DNA of 64,000 bases from NCBI RefSeq assembly GCF_004851605.1, contig NZ_CP031094.1, forward strand, positions 1-64,000, read 5' to 3'. The first letter of the stretch is position 1. Each line of letters starts with the position of its first letter. The DNA is from Hydrocarboniclastica marina (GTDB lineage Bacteria; Pseudomonadota; Gammaproteobacteria; Pseudomonadales; Oleiphilaceae). Positions 1 through 8,088 of the stretch are shown here, piece by piece. Under the pieces are notes generated by a model. The model ran no database searches. It was not told where the DNA came from and was given only the letters and a program-made list of their open reading frames with translations. The translations under genes were made by a program, and so were the position numbers.

Positions 1-1128
1 ATGAACACCACAGCAGACCACGTTCGGCGTACGGGGCGGAAGCGCACTCCCGTTTTGGATACTGGGCACAGCCGGATCCGTTTATCGCGAACTTGCCGCT
101 ACCATCAGAACCGGGCCACTACTTTCAGAGTTGTTTCTGTCTCGACAGTACAAACCGTCCTCCGGGACGGAAAACTACAGACTGCGCTTACCACCGTTGG
201 GCAAATATCAGAGATTGGTTATAGAAAAAGCCCGCAACAGGCAAAGGAGCAACTCGACCGTTATCTCAACGAAGCTCTGGCAATCGTTCGCCTTATTGAA
301 AGAGCTATCGATAGCGGCCGGCCTCCCAAGAGGCTTTTGAGCCTTAATGATTTACCGAAAGAGATGGAGGTGCCTGAGGGAAACTGGGATCACCTTGATC
401 TTGAGGCGATCCTGTTTGGCATTCCTTTAAAGCAGGCGGAATTCAGTCCCACGACCACATTTGGCGACAAGGATGAGCTCGCATCGACGTTGAAGAGGGC
501 CGATTTGCGCAAACCAAGGAAGCCAGTCGCCCTCAACGGATTTCACCTGAAGTTCAAACCACTGCAAGTAGGCGCCGAGACCTTCTACCTTCCGACAGGT
601 ATTTACCGGGTAGAGCATGGCTGGCGGTTATTCCTGAGGCATGAAGAGGGAGTTTGGCACGATTACTTTAAGGACTCTCAGTCGACCATATACGAATCGC
701 TCATCCAAGCGTGGGGGGGTCTTATTGGTGCGATGCTAGCGCGAACTGCCCCTCGAGAGCGTCTAGCTCCAGTCACGAATCAAGCAGCCTTCACTGGTAT
801 CGAGGGTGGCAATCTACTCATAGGCTTCCGGAACGGAAGCTGGCGAATTCAACTGCGCTACGCTCAAACGGACAGCAGAGGTAAGAGATATCTGGTCTCA
901 CTTCGCTACTGGCGTGCTCTCGAATTGAATGACGGTGAACTTCGGCAGGCTTTACGTGAGTTGGCGGCCATGGATAGCTATAGACGCTATCTGATTCAAA
1001 AAACAGGTGACCCAGATATTGTTGTTACGCGTGAGACGTCAATTCCACTTAAATTTTTCCCAGGAGAACCGGTTGTGCCCATCCTGGCAGACGATCTGAT
1101 CTATAGCATTGAGCAGCGTTCAACCTGA
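1..1128 (+). CDS. Unidentified protein, possibly 5'-incomplete
   Basis: A 375-codon frame opens with ATG at the first base of the window, so the true start may lie upstream or further inside. I do not recognise the family. The first 50 or so residues are Arg/Thr/Ser-rich and look less protein-like than the rest. From about residue 55 the composition is ordinary, with a helical stretch (roughly 75-105) and a beta-rich C-terminal half containing a 'GSWRIQLRY...YLVSLRYW' stretch that loosely recalls small basic DNA-binding folds; that is only an impression. No signal peptide or membrane segment is visible. It converges on the minus-strand FRG/cysteine-protease-like pair, with about 70 bases between the stop codons. 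Confidence 0.6.
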   Translation: MNTTADHVRRTGRKRTPVLDTGHSRIRLSRTCRYHQNRATTFRVVSVSTVQTVLRDGKLQTALTTVGQISEIGYRKSPQQAKEQLDRYLNEALAIVRLIERAIDSGRPPKRLLSLNDLPKEMEVPEGNWDHLDLEAILFGIPLKQAEFSPTTTFGDKDELASTLKRADLRKPRKPVALNGFHLKFKPLQVGAETFYLPTGIYRVEHGWRLFLRHEEGVWHDYFKDSQSTIYESLIQAWGGLIGAMLARTAPRERLAPVTNQAAFTGIEGGNLLIGFRNGSWRIQLRYAQTDSRGKRYLVSLRYWRALELNDGELRQALRELAAMDSYRRYLIQKTGDPDIVVTRETSIPLKFFPGEPVVPILADDLIYSIEQRST

Positions 1129-1201
1129 AGTGCGACATGGCTCCGTTGATAAGGCCGGAAACCCGCGCTCCAGGTTCCTCTAGAGTGGCCGCTCTTGGGA
1201 T

Positions 1202-1624
1202 CTATTCACTAAGCCTAAGTTTTTCTAATAACTTCTCGAAAACCCTTTTTTCATCTTCTGTGAGCTCTTGAGAAAGCTCTGCAGCAGAGTCTGACTGAAG
1301 CTCATAGATCCCCGTCTTTTTACCCACGTACACTTCCGGCCGGCCTGAGAACTGATCTCCTGTTATATCGATGACCTGCTCATTTACCTCAAGCCAGCCA
1401 TGAAACGCACCTTCTACGATGGCTAGCTCGTAGGTAACCCCCTTGATGTCATAAAGCTCGAGGATTTTGGATAGAACAACCGAAGCGTACCCGCAACAGC
1501 CTTTGGGAAAATCTTTCATGTCATTAGGGAGGAGATCCTCGCGTTTGAGTTGCTCAAATGCACTACGAACAGCTTTTGCTATTCGCGAACATTTCTCGGC
1601 CTTGGTAAGGTCGTTCAACGTCAT
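1202..1624 (-). CDS. Small predicted cysteine-protease/transglutaminase-like protein
   Basis: The 140-residue product has a 'FPKGCCGYAS' motif (Cys43/44), an 'FHGWLEV' motif (His75) and 'IDITGDQF' (Asp86/Asp90). This Cys...His...Asp order is the one expected of a papain-like or transglutaminase-like catalytic triad. I chose ATG at 1624 over the longer frame start at 1669 because GGAG lies 5 bases before it and because the longer start would overlap the end of the upstream FRG gene. The gene follows FRG by 28 bases on the same strand, so the two are probably cotranscribed. Catalysis is inferred from residue pattern only; a non-enzymatic fold is possible. Confidence 0.6.
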   Translation of the reverse strand: MTLNDLTKAEKCSRIAKAVRSAFEQLKREDLLPNDMKDFPKGCCGYASVVLSKILELYDIKGVTYELAIVEGAFHGWLEVNEQVIDITGDQFSGRPEVYVGKKTGIYELQSDSAAELSQELTEDEKRVFEKLLEKLRLSE

Positions 1625-1652
1625 GCAGGCTCCATGTCCCCGAGGCAGCTCG

Positions 1653-2579
1653 TTAGTGGCCCATTGCACTCAAGAGCCGTATCAGCTGCAATTCATTGGC
1701 GTGCTTTGCCGCTCCGTCGGGGCCCGGGAATAGCTTTGCTGCCGTATACCCTGCTCTGGCGCATACACGGTAAATATATGGTGATAACAGTACAGGCAAG
1801 GTGTACTGGGTTATGTGGTTCTGCAACCCACAAGCTTTGTCGAGGTCGTAGTCAGTCTTATCGCCCATCCTCTTTAGGGACGTAGTGAAGCAGCCTTGCT
1901 GGGGCGTGATGTTGACGCTCAGGCTTGATGGGGTTTCAAGCACACAAAACGTCGACTTCTCCTTGCCCAGGCTGTTAATGGCTTTTGCATCAATAACCCA
2001 TACCGATATCGAAGAGGTTTTCTTTTCCTTCTCATCTGCCAGAGTAGCCATACCGCCGATCGCAGCGAAATACAACGCAGCATAAGGAGACCTGGTCCAA
2101 TCGAGTAGGCGGGTAGGTAACCCATGATGCTGGGCCATTACGATCAGCGGGTAGTTAGACGGCTTTGGCCATTCATTGTCTGGTATTAGGGGCCCTTCTA
2201 GAGGTGGCGCAGCCGAAAAGCCGCCAGCAAATGTCATTGCAAAAGGAACAGGCCACTTTGGGTCTGCCAGTTGAAAACTCTGCCTGAGCTCGGGTCCATC
2301 ACCAGGAATAGGTGTCCCGGCGATGTCGCAACCCCTTATGAAATCCCTGAGTAGGCGGAACTCGCGGCAGCGTAACTGCTGGCCTTCCTTGCTTTGGCCC
2401 GATAAAACATTCCGGTGAGGTTCTGCTATAAGCGGTTTTCTGGCCACTCCAGGTGTAAGCGAATCACTGGCTTTGCTTTGACCGCGAAAAAGATGGGCGT
2501 CATTAAAATGACCGCCGAGGATTTCCGCGAGAAAAAAATCTGCATTCTTAAACTCGAGTTTATTAATGCCATTGCTCAT
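1653..2579 (-). CDS. FRG-domain protein
   Basis: The 308-residue product carries the FRG signature: Phe-Arg-Gly at residues 31-33 ('HLFRGQS'), followed by the conserved 'QHHGLPTRLLDWTRSPYAALYFAA' core around 150-172, of which HG.PTRLLDW is diagnostic. FRG domains occur alone or attached to other domains in prokaryotes and phages and are common in defence-rich neighbourhoods; their biochemical activity is not settled. Start 2579 (MSNGINK) is preferred over 2597 because GGAG lies 7-8 bases upstream. There is no signal peptide. It is followed closely by the small cysteine-protease-like gene, suggesting a two-gene operon with a possible effector or antiphage role (inference). Confidence 0.8.
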   Translation of the reverse strand: MSNGINKLEFKNADFFLAEILGGHFNDAHLFRGQSKASDSLTPGVARKPLIAEPHRNVLSGQSKEGQQLRCREFRLLRDFIRGCDIAGTPIPGDGPELRQSFQLADPKWPVPFAMTFAGGFSAAPPLEGPLIPDNEWPKPSNYPLIVMAQHHGLPTRLLDWTRSPYAALYFAAIGGMATLADEKEKKTSSISVWVIDAKAINSLGKEKSTFCVLETPSSLSVNITPQQGCFTTSLKRMGDKTDYDLDKACGLQNHITQYTLPVLLSPYIYRVCARAGYTAAKLFPGPDGAAKHANELQLIRLLSAMGH

Positions 2580-2695
2580 TAGTTGCTCCGCGGGCATTTG
2601 GTCGAAAAGACCTCGATCGAGCTGAATGTCATGAATTCCATAAATGCTAGAAGTGTGGGGCGTGCGCTCGACTAATCGCGTACGAAATTCCAGTC

Positions 2696-4507
2696 TTAGT
2701 TTGGCGGCGCAGATCCTGCGGCTAGCGTTCTGTTGTGGTACGACTGATCTCCAGCCAAAGGGTCGGCTCTGTCGCGCTCTACGCGAAGCCAGAGGCGTCC
2801 CTCTTCGCCACTATTTCGCATCAAAGTGAAGCGGTACCCAAACATCGTGGTGGAATTAAGGGTAAGAGAGGCGTCCCAATTCTCAGCCGCGGTATAGCGT
2901 TTCACCAGCTCCACGAGCTCAACCTCAAAACGGCTGTAGGTCCTAGTGGGCCAGAGCAAGTTGTGCAGGTCTTTAAGAGACATGGAAAAGACATTCTCTG
3001 CCTGGCCTTTGAGCTGGCGATTGCTCCGACCGATAGTTTGGGTGAACAGATTGTAGAGCGTCTGGGCCAGGCCAGAACCCTCTTTCATGATGTCTGGATG
3101 AGCGGTATAGAGGGCTCGTGTTTCTTTATCCAGCAGCCGGCTGAACAGATGCGGGTCAAGTGATAGGCGCCACACACGAACTCTCTTCAATTCGTCAGGG
3201 TTGTACGGGTCGATTCTTTGCTCATCCATTTCCAACTCTGTCATTTCCCGAAGGGCATTCCCGGGGACCGTATGAACGGATTCAGCCTTTGAGTGATCGT
3301 CACCCTCACCGCCTTCAATGAAGCCTTTTTCGTACTGGGACTTCAGCACAGTCAGAAACCGGAAATCGGTAACAAAATCGTCGAGGTCAAAAAGATTCAT
3401 GACGTCCAGGGCTTTCTTTGTGTCTGAAGCGTCAATCATTAGGCGAAAATTTGTATCGTAGAGCCGGCGAAGACTGGAATTTATAAGGCGCCTAACAGAG
3501 GAGCTTGACGGCGAGGCGTAATCCATCCGCTTGGCCAGGCTGACCACATCAATAAAAAAGGAGTTGTGGATCCGTTCAATGGCGTCGGCCTCAAGATGCT
3601 CGTACCGCTGCCTGTTAGTTTCGATGCCTGAAACACCGGATTCATCCACGGTGATATCCGACGGACCGCTGTCATCAAAATAAAAATCGTCCTCGCTATC
3701 GCCAAATAGACTGGACTGTCTCGGCACGTCAGCTCTGAGGATGTTCTCCTGGATTGAGGATTCTATGTAATGGGCAATCTCGGTTATTACAGCCCGGATC
3801 ACTCTCTGATCGGCCAGGGTCGCCAACTCAGAAGAAGGTCCCGTTTGGGTTGTGGCCATGACCGTCACCTTTGCCTTCTTAATCCTAAAGCTGTTGGTGA
3901 TCCGGTTATTCTCGACCTTCTCAAAAGTCGTGAATCTCATTGCCCTATCAAGCACTCCAGTAAAGAGTGTCTCAGTAACGCTTCTGGACTTGTGGAAGTG
4001 CTTAATCATCTGAGCGTCTGATTCTCTCAGGTGCTTCAAGATGGCTCGGGTTGTCTTGGTCCGAGTATTACGGTGGCCTTGGAGGTGTTCTTCCAGTTCG
4101 CGTTGCTGGGATGATTGAACAGACTCTTTATGGATAGGTTTGAGGGTGAAAATGCGAGCAGGTCTTCCGCCGCTGGCAAAGGAGCGCTCTGTGCTGGACA
4201 TAAGATCCGCCTCGCAAAGGCTGAACGCCTTCCGTCTAACCGCTTTACGGGAGGTCCCCTTTATATCTTTGCCGTCAAGCCAATCCTGGAACTCACCGAA
4301 AGCGAATTCAACAGGCTCTGACGCATGGTTGGGATTGTCCAGGAGCACCTTCTCTGAAAAGAGAATGATCTCTGTCAAAAAGTCCTGTTCTGGTTTTGGC
4401 AGCCCACTCCGGCCGATAAATTCCATGGCCGCATCCTTATTGCGAAGAATGGCCTGATCTACCCGAAACGAGCTGGGTTTCCGATCGGAAGTGGCTGGCT
4501 TGTTCAT
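2696..4507 (-). CDS. Plasmid replication initiator (candidate)
   Basis: A 603-residue soluble protein is transcribed away from a block of iterons and DnaA boxes that starts 20 bases beyond its start codon; this position is the main argument for an initiator. Its length is much greater than typical 250-400 residue Rep proteins and closer to large initiators such as RctB, but I cannot claim homology by eye. Regions 60-140 and 330-420 look helical with basic residues ('RKAVRRKAFSL', 'SSSVRRLINSSLRRLYD') as in winged-helix initiators, and there is an acidic linker (DSEDDFYFDDSG) near 265. Start 4507 has GGAG 8 bases upstream; the longer frame to 4552 would run into the first iteron-like repeat. 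Probably autoregulated by iterons. Confidence 0.7.
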   Translation of the reverse strand: MNKPATSDRKPSSFRVDQAILRNKDAAMEFIGRSGLPKPEQDFLTEIILFSEKVLLDNPNHASEPVEFAFGEFQDWLDGKDIKGTSRKAVRRKAFSLCEADLMSSTERSFASGGRPARIFTLKPIHKESVQSSQQRELEEHLQGHRNTRTKTTRAILKHLRESDAQMIKHFHKSRSVTETLFTGVLDRAMRFTTFEKVENNRITNSFRIKKAKVTVMATTQTGPSSELATLADQRVIRAVITEIAHYIESSIQENILRADVPRQSSLFGDSEDDFYFDDSGPSDITVDESGVSGIETNRQRYEHLEADAIERIHNSFFIDVVSLAKRMDYASPSSSSVRRLINSSLRRLYDTNFRLMIDASDTKKALDVMNLFDLDDFVTDFRFLTVLKSQYEKGFIEGGEGDDHSKAESVHTVPGNALREMTELEMDEQRIDPYNPDELKRVRVWRLSLDPHLFSRLLDKETRALYTAHPDIMKEGSGLAQTLYNLFTQTIGRSNRQLKGQAENVFSMSLKDLHNLLWPTRTYSRFEVELVELVKRYTAAENWDASLTLNSTTMFGYRFTLMRNSGEEGRLWLRVERDRADPLAGDQSYHNRTLAAGSAPPN

Positions 4508-4556
4508 CGCGGATCTCCGCTGGTCCAAAAAGTGGTTCAGGACGAGGGGCAAAAGT

Positions 4557-4937
4557 GTCCCTTTGCTTGAGATGGAGTATCGTTCATGTATCTATCTGGT
4601 TCAAGGCTGTTTAGAAAAACATCCCTTTGGTTCAAGGAGGCGGTTTAAATCGTCACTTTGGTTCCAGCTGCCGACCAAAATTGTCCCTTTGGTTCGATCT
4701 GGGCTACCAAATTGCATTGTGTTTAGGTCAGCCAGAGAGCGTGGTGGTTCTAAGACAAGCGGGTAAATGTCCCTTTGCCCCGAGGCGGTAGATGCAGTGG
4801 TTCTAGGATATGCTGAAAAACGTCACTTTGGTTCTGTGCCGAACACAGAAACCGCATTAAGAGGAATTTTACGTGAGAAATGCGGGGAATTTACGGCCAT
4901 GGTTCTGGAGTGGTGGTAAAAACGTCCCTTTGCATAC
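4557..4937 (+). repeat. Iteron family 1 (7 copies), origin of replication
   Basis: Seven direct repeats of GTCMCTTTGSTTC, usually preceded by a short A-run, start at 4557, 4621, 4652, 4683, 4766, 4822 and 4924. Copies at 4652 and 4822 carry GTCACTTTGGTTC, the others CCCTTTG. Spacing is irregular except 4621-4652-4683, which is exactly 31 bases (about three helical turns). The array lies directly upstream of the large initiator gene, as in iteron-controlled origins. Inverted AGTGGTTC motifs (near 4531, 4740 and 4796) are interspersed and match the second family downstream. Confidence 0.85.
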
Positions 4938-4970
4938 CCCAGGAAGCGAATGGAGGCGCCTTTATGCCCG

Positions 4971-4979
4971 TTATCCACA
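4971..4979 (+). promoter_or_regulatory. DnaA box
   Basis: TTATCCACA matches the consensus DnaA box exactly. It sits between the two iteron families, next to an A/T-rich stretch (about 4978-5075) that could be the unwinding region. Confidence 0.8.
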
Positions 4980-5073
4980 CAAATAAAAGCAATAACCCTT
5001 CTTTTTCTCTTAGAACGATTACTACTTAAAGGCGTCCAACCAGCTGACATAAAAAGAGAAAAAACGGAGAAAA

Positions 5074-5267
5074 GCAATGTTCAAACCACTTTTACCAATG
5101 CGCGAACCACGAAACACCGAAGCGCGAACCACTTCTGGCAAAGGGCAAACTGTTCCGTAGCAATGGGCGAACCACATCGAGCAATGGGCGACCCAGAAAA
5201 AACTGACTTATCCACAGGAAATGGCGTTTTCATGTGTCTGAGGAAAGGGGAGCAATGGGCGAACCAC
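5074..5267 (+). repeat. Iteron family 2 (6 copies)
   Basis: Six direct repeats of GCAATGNGCGAACCAC begin at 5074, 5095, 5118, 5160, 5181 and 5252. Several are 21-23 bases apart (two helical turns), typical of iterons. The core GAACCA is shared with the reverse complement of family 1, and its inverse GTGGTTC recurs inside the family 1 block. The second DnaA box lies between copies 5 and 6. About 280 bases after the last copy up to the next gene hold no further feature that I can see. Confidence 0.8.
5208..5216 (+). promoter_or_regulatory. DnaA box
   Basis: A second exact TTATCCACA, in the same orientation as the one at 4971, embedded in iteron family 2. Confidence 0.8.
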
Positions 5268-5545
5268 TTTTCAATATGCCTATCCTAAATGACCTCTCAG
5301 ACCGTGTGCCGGCCAGCATTCCTCCAGTTTAATCGCGACCGCTTTGCATCAGGACCGATCTGGCTTTGCTTAACCACTCCGGCTTCTCTCGTCTGACGCA
5401 TAGCTATCTGGCCAGTTGTAAGGGTAGCCTTTGTCAGCCAGCTTTCTGGTGTCGAACTCAGGGAGCAAGTCAGCCACGCCACTCTGAACACCGCCATGGC
5501 CAGATTGATCACTATCCAACTCCCATAGCTATACGGGTGAACAGA

Positions 5546-6055
5546 TCAACCTAGTTCGTTGACTCGGCCGCGCCTGGCGTAGCTAAGCTTCAGGATATTG
5601 AGCATGTCCGAAGCTGAAAGGCCCGGACGAAAGGTTTTAAGCTGGCTCATAACGAGCGTGTTCAGCCAGAAGAGTTCTTCCGGGTTAAGCTCAACACGAA
5701 TTTTCCGACTGGGCGCGAAAACGGACAGCTCCATAGTTCTGCCATCAAGTGAATACCCTGTGTTTTTCGCGGAACCATGAAACTTCGCACTCATGGAGGG
5801 CAGGAAGCCGGATAACGTCGCCGCGAAAGCTGGGAGCTCAGACTTGCTCACCTGAACAACGGTTTTTTCCTGCCATAGCGGCGCTTTTGCGGCAGCTGGC
5901 CAGTACGCCGCTTCGATATTCACCGTGGATATAGGGTTTTCGCCTCGCGATGTAACCGCCTGAACTGTGATTGCCGCACCGACGCCGGATTTGTTCGGAC
6001 GGTAAATTTTCACAGTCTCCCCAAACCCCCCAGCCACAGGCATTTGTTCGATCAT
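5546..6055 (-). CDS. Unidentified protein, last gene of membrane operon
   Basis: The 169-residue soluble product is not recognised. It contains a C-terminal helix-rich segment ('LNPEELFWLNTLVMSQLKTF' and onward) and a central beta-rich part. The ATG overlaps the stop codon of the upstream HExxH membrane-protein gene (ATGA), so the two are translationally coupled. With the coiled-coil lipoprotein gene they form a three-gene unit reading toward the origin. No signal peptide is seen, so it probably acts in the cytoplasm. Confidence 0.75.
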   Translation of the reverse strand: MIEQMPVAGGFGETVKIYRPNKSGVGAAITVQAVTSRGENPISTVNIEAAYWPAAAKAPLWQEKTVVQVSKSELPAFAATLSGFLPSMSAKFHGSAKNTGYSLDGRTMELSVFAPSRKIRVELNPEELFWLNTLVMSQLKTFRPGLSASDMLNILKLSYARRGRVNELG

Positions 6056-6867
6056 GACTGGGCAATCTCCCCGGTTGAGTTGGGTAAAACTCTTCGCTGA
6101 AAAACGAACCTAATAATGAGTCCCCCTCCAGCCAGTAGCATCCCAGCCAGCGTTGATAACAGCGCAAGCTGAACGATGGCAGTGCTGACATGGTAAATTC
6201 CGAACCGTAGATAAGACCCTAGAGCCTGGTTCAGCGCCGGCAGAACCTCTTGTAAGAGCGATAAGCCGAGAAGAACGGTTACGACCGCTAGGGCTCCCCC
6301 TGAGGCGCCCCTAAGGTCAGTTTTGCTTGGTGTGGCGTGGGTACCGATCATCACCGCCAGTAGAAGAACTGAGCCCATACCCACTCCGTCGACTGAACCA
6401 ACAAGTGCCCTAGCCCAGTCGACTACCCGCTCCCAGAAAGCTGGAGCTGCCAAGTCGGTGAGGTCCGTAAATCCGGTGAATGAATGAAGCGATGGGAACC
6501 CAACTATTGTGAAAAGGCCCATGACCAGGTAGCTGCCGAATATGAGTGGCGCTAGCCCGACAAAGATCAATCCGAGCTTGTGGCTGAACCGTGCCGGATA
6601 GTAGCTATAGTCCACGTAACCAAGCGTGTTCGATCCTGGATCCGGCTTATAGAAGGCAATCCTATTGATCCTCATCCTGAAAAGGAGAGCCATGAGCGCA
6701 TGAGAGATCTCATGAATGGGAGTTCCGATCAAACCGGTAATTAGCAAGCCCTTAACCTGATGCCGCCCTAGAGCCCGGTAATAGAGCCCGTTGGCGATGG
6801 CTAACAGCGTCCCTGCAAGAACAGGCACGGAGAGAACAAGCAAAAGGTCGATGACCGAGGTATGCAT
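6052..6867 (-). CDS. Multi-pass membrane protein with HExxH motif (M50-like)
   Basis: The 271-residue product has about six hydrophobic segments (roughly 8-30, 45-68, 100-125, 165-185, 192-215 and 230-258). Near residue 50 the sequence 'GTPIHEISHALMALLF' contains HEISH embedded in a hydrophobic helix, the hallmark of site-2-protease-like M50 metalloproteases. The usual second motif with a metal-binding Asp is not obvious, so it may be an inactive relative or a different zinc membrane protein. It starts 2 bases after the lipoprotein stop and overlaps the next gene by ATGA, so expression is tightly coupled. Its target is unknown; the lipoprotein is a natural candidate. Confidence 0.7.
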   Translation of the reverse strand: MHTSVIDLLLVLSVPVLAGTLLAIANGLYYRALGRHQVKGLLITGLIGTPIHEISHALMALLFRMRINRIAFYKPDPGSNTLGYVDYSYYPARFSHKLGLIFVGLAPLIFGSYLVMGLFTIVGFPSLHSFTGFTDLTDLAAPAFWERVVDWARALVGSVDGVGMGSVLLLAVMIGTHATPSKTDLRGASGGALAVVTVLLGLSLLQEVLPALNQALGSYLRFGIYHVSTAIVQLALLSTLAGMLLAGGGLIIRFVFQRRVLPNSTGEIAQS

Positions 6868-6869
6868 GG

Positions 6870-7985
6870 TTATGCCCCTGGGGAAAACAATACTTCCCCG
6901 TTAAATCCACCTTTGCTCACGCTCCTGATTAATGCTTCTAGCACTATCTCTTCTTGCCCAGAGTTTTCGCTAAGCGCAGGGGTATTCACCAGGTTTCTCT
7001 CGTTGATGGTGATCTTGATCCGCCCATCGTGTGTTAGAGACTCGTCTGCAAGGTCGACGTAGCTCATGAAGGTATGAGGGCTTACACTGCCTTTCCCGCC
7101 CACCAAGTTCATTCGGCCGGCTACGATCAACCCCTCCAGCCCGTCTGCGGATCCTTCGAAATTGGTATCTCTTTGGGCAATGCGAGCTAAGGGTTTCAGC
7201 TTGCTAATGACATCGACCTGCATGCTTTTAACGTAATCGCGGACCTTGCTGTGATCTTCTTCAGCAAAACTTACGTAACCCCGCTCGAGCTGGTCGGTAA
7301 GGTAAGCGTCACTAGAAAGCTTATGAAGCCGTCGTGAATTGCGCTCGATCTCTTGAGTAAGCTCTTGCGAACGGTACTGCCTCCGGGAAATCGTCCCGTA
7401 ATTTTGCGCAGCTTGGGTCTGGGCTAGAAAAACTGCCTTTTTTGCGTTCTCGATCGCGCCAGGTGAGGACTCATCTTCAGCAGCCTTTAATTTGGCATCG
7501 GCCTCTTCGATAACCGCTTGATACCGGAGCTCAGCTATTTCGATTTGCTTAAGCTCGGAAACCGCCTCGGCCAGGCTGGTCGAGGTCTTACTTGCTTCAT
7601 TCTGGACCTCAGTCCGGATTTCAGCTTCTTTATTTGCAGCGAGAGCTCTCAGGTCAGCCGGTAGATTGACCATGGAGTTTGCATCAGCTCCAGGATATCT
7701 AAGATCAAGTTCAGGAAAACCGGATCCGGCTAGTTGAGCGGACCATGTTTTGACAAGAAGACTTCCTAATTGCTCTCGATCAGACAGAAAAACCTCTGTT
7801 GCGCGAAGTGCTTCCTCATCTACGCCGTAAACAGCACCATCGACGCCTTCATAGGACAGCTCGTTCTGGTCCCAATCAGAGATCGTGACAGAACCTGCTC
7901 TTGGATAGTCTGTACACCCGGGCAGTATTAGTAATGCGCAAAGTGCTAGACCGAGGTAACTCCCGCCTACAAATTCCTTGACCAT
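6870..7985 (-). CDS. Coiled-coil lipoprotein
   Basis: The 371-residue product begins with a signal peptide ending in the lipobox LILPGC (Cys at about residue 24), so it is lipid-anchored at the periplasmic face. Residues about 110-230 are charged and Ala/Glu/Lys/Gln-rich with heptad character, predicted to form a long coiled coil. The C-terminal 120 residues appear globular. It is the first gene of the operon with the HExxH membrane protein and the 169-residue protein. A dyad matching the candidate transfer-activator box lies 57 bases upstream of the ATG (8042-8053), suggesting co-regulation with transfer genes. Family not recognised. Confidence 0.8.
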   Translation of the reverse strand: MVKEFVGGSYLGLALCALLILPGCTDYPRAGSVTISDWDQNELSYEGVDGAVYGVDEEALRATEVFLSDREQLGSLLVKTWSAQLAGSGFPELDLRYPGADANSMVNLPADLRALAANKEAEIRTEVQNEASKTSTSLAEAVSELKQIEIAELRYQAVIEEADAKLKAAEDESSPGAIENAKKAVFLAQTQAAQNYGTISRRQYRSQELTQEIERNSRRLHKLSSDAYLTDQLERGYVSFAEEDHSKVRDYVKSMQVDVISKLKPLARIAQRDTNFEGSADGLEGLIVAGRMNLVGGKGSVSPHTFMSYVDLADESLTHDGRIKITINERNLVNTPALSENSGQEEIVLEALIRSVSKGGFNGEVLFSPGA

Positions 7986-8041
7986 GCCATGCTCCGGAAC
8001 GCTTCACAATCAGGGGAAGTTATCACGCGGTGGCAAAGCAC

Positions 8042-8053
8042 AACCTAAAGGTT
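8042..8053 (-). promoter_or_regulatory. Candidate activator box, lipoprotein operon
   Basis: AACCTAAAGGTT is a dyad (AACCT-NN-AGGTT) starting 57 bases upstream of the lipoprotein ATG. Read on the minus strand it is followed by GTGCTTTGCC and a possible -10, TGATAAC, about 19 bases on. The same box at the same distance precedes the DsbA-like gene. Confidence 0.5.
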
Positions 8054-8088
8054 ACCGCTACTTTGTCGGCCTAACTCAGCACTCAGGT

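Noticed and set aside
5838-6191. 117-codon minus frame
   Set aside because: Shadow of two coupled genes in another frame.
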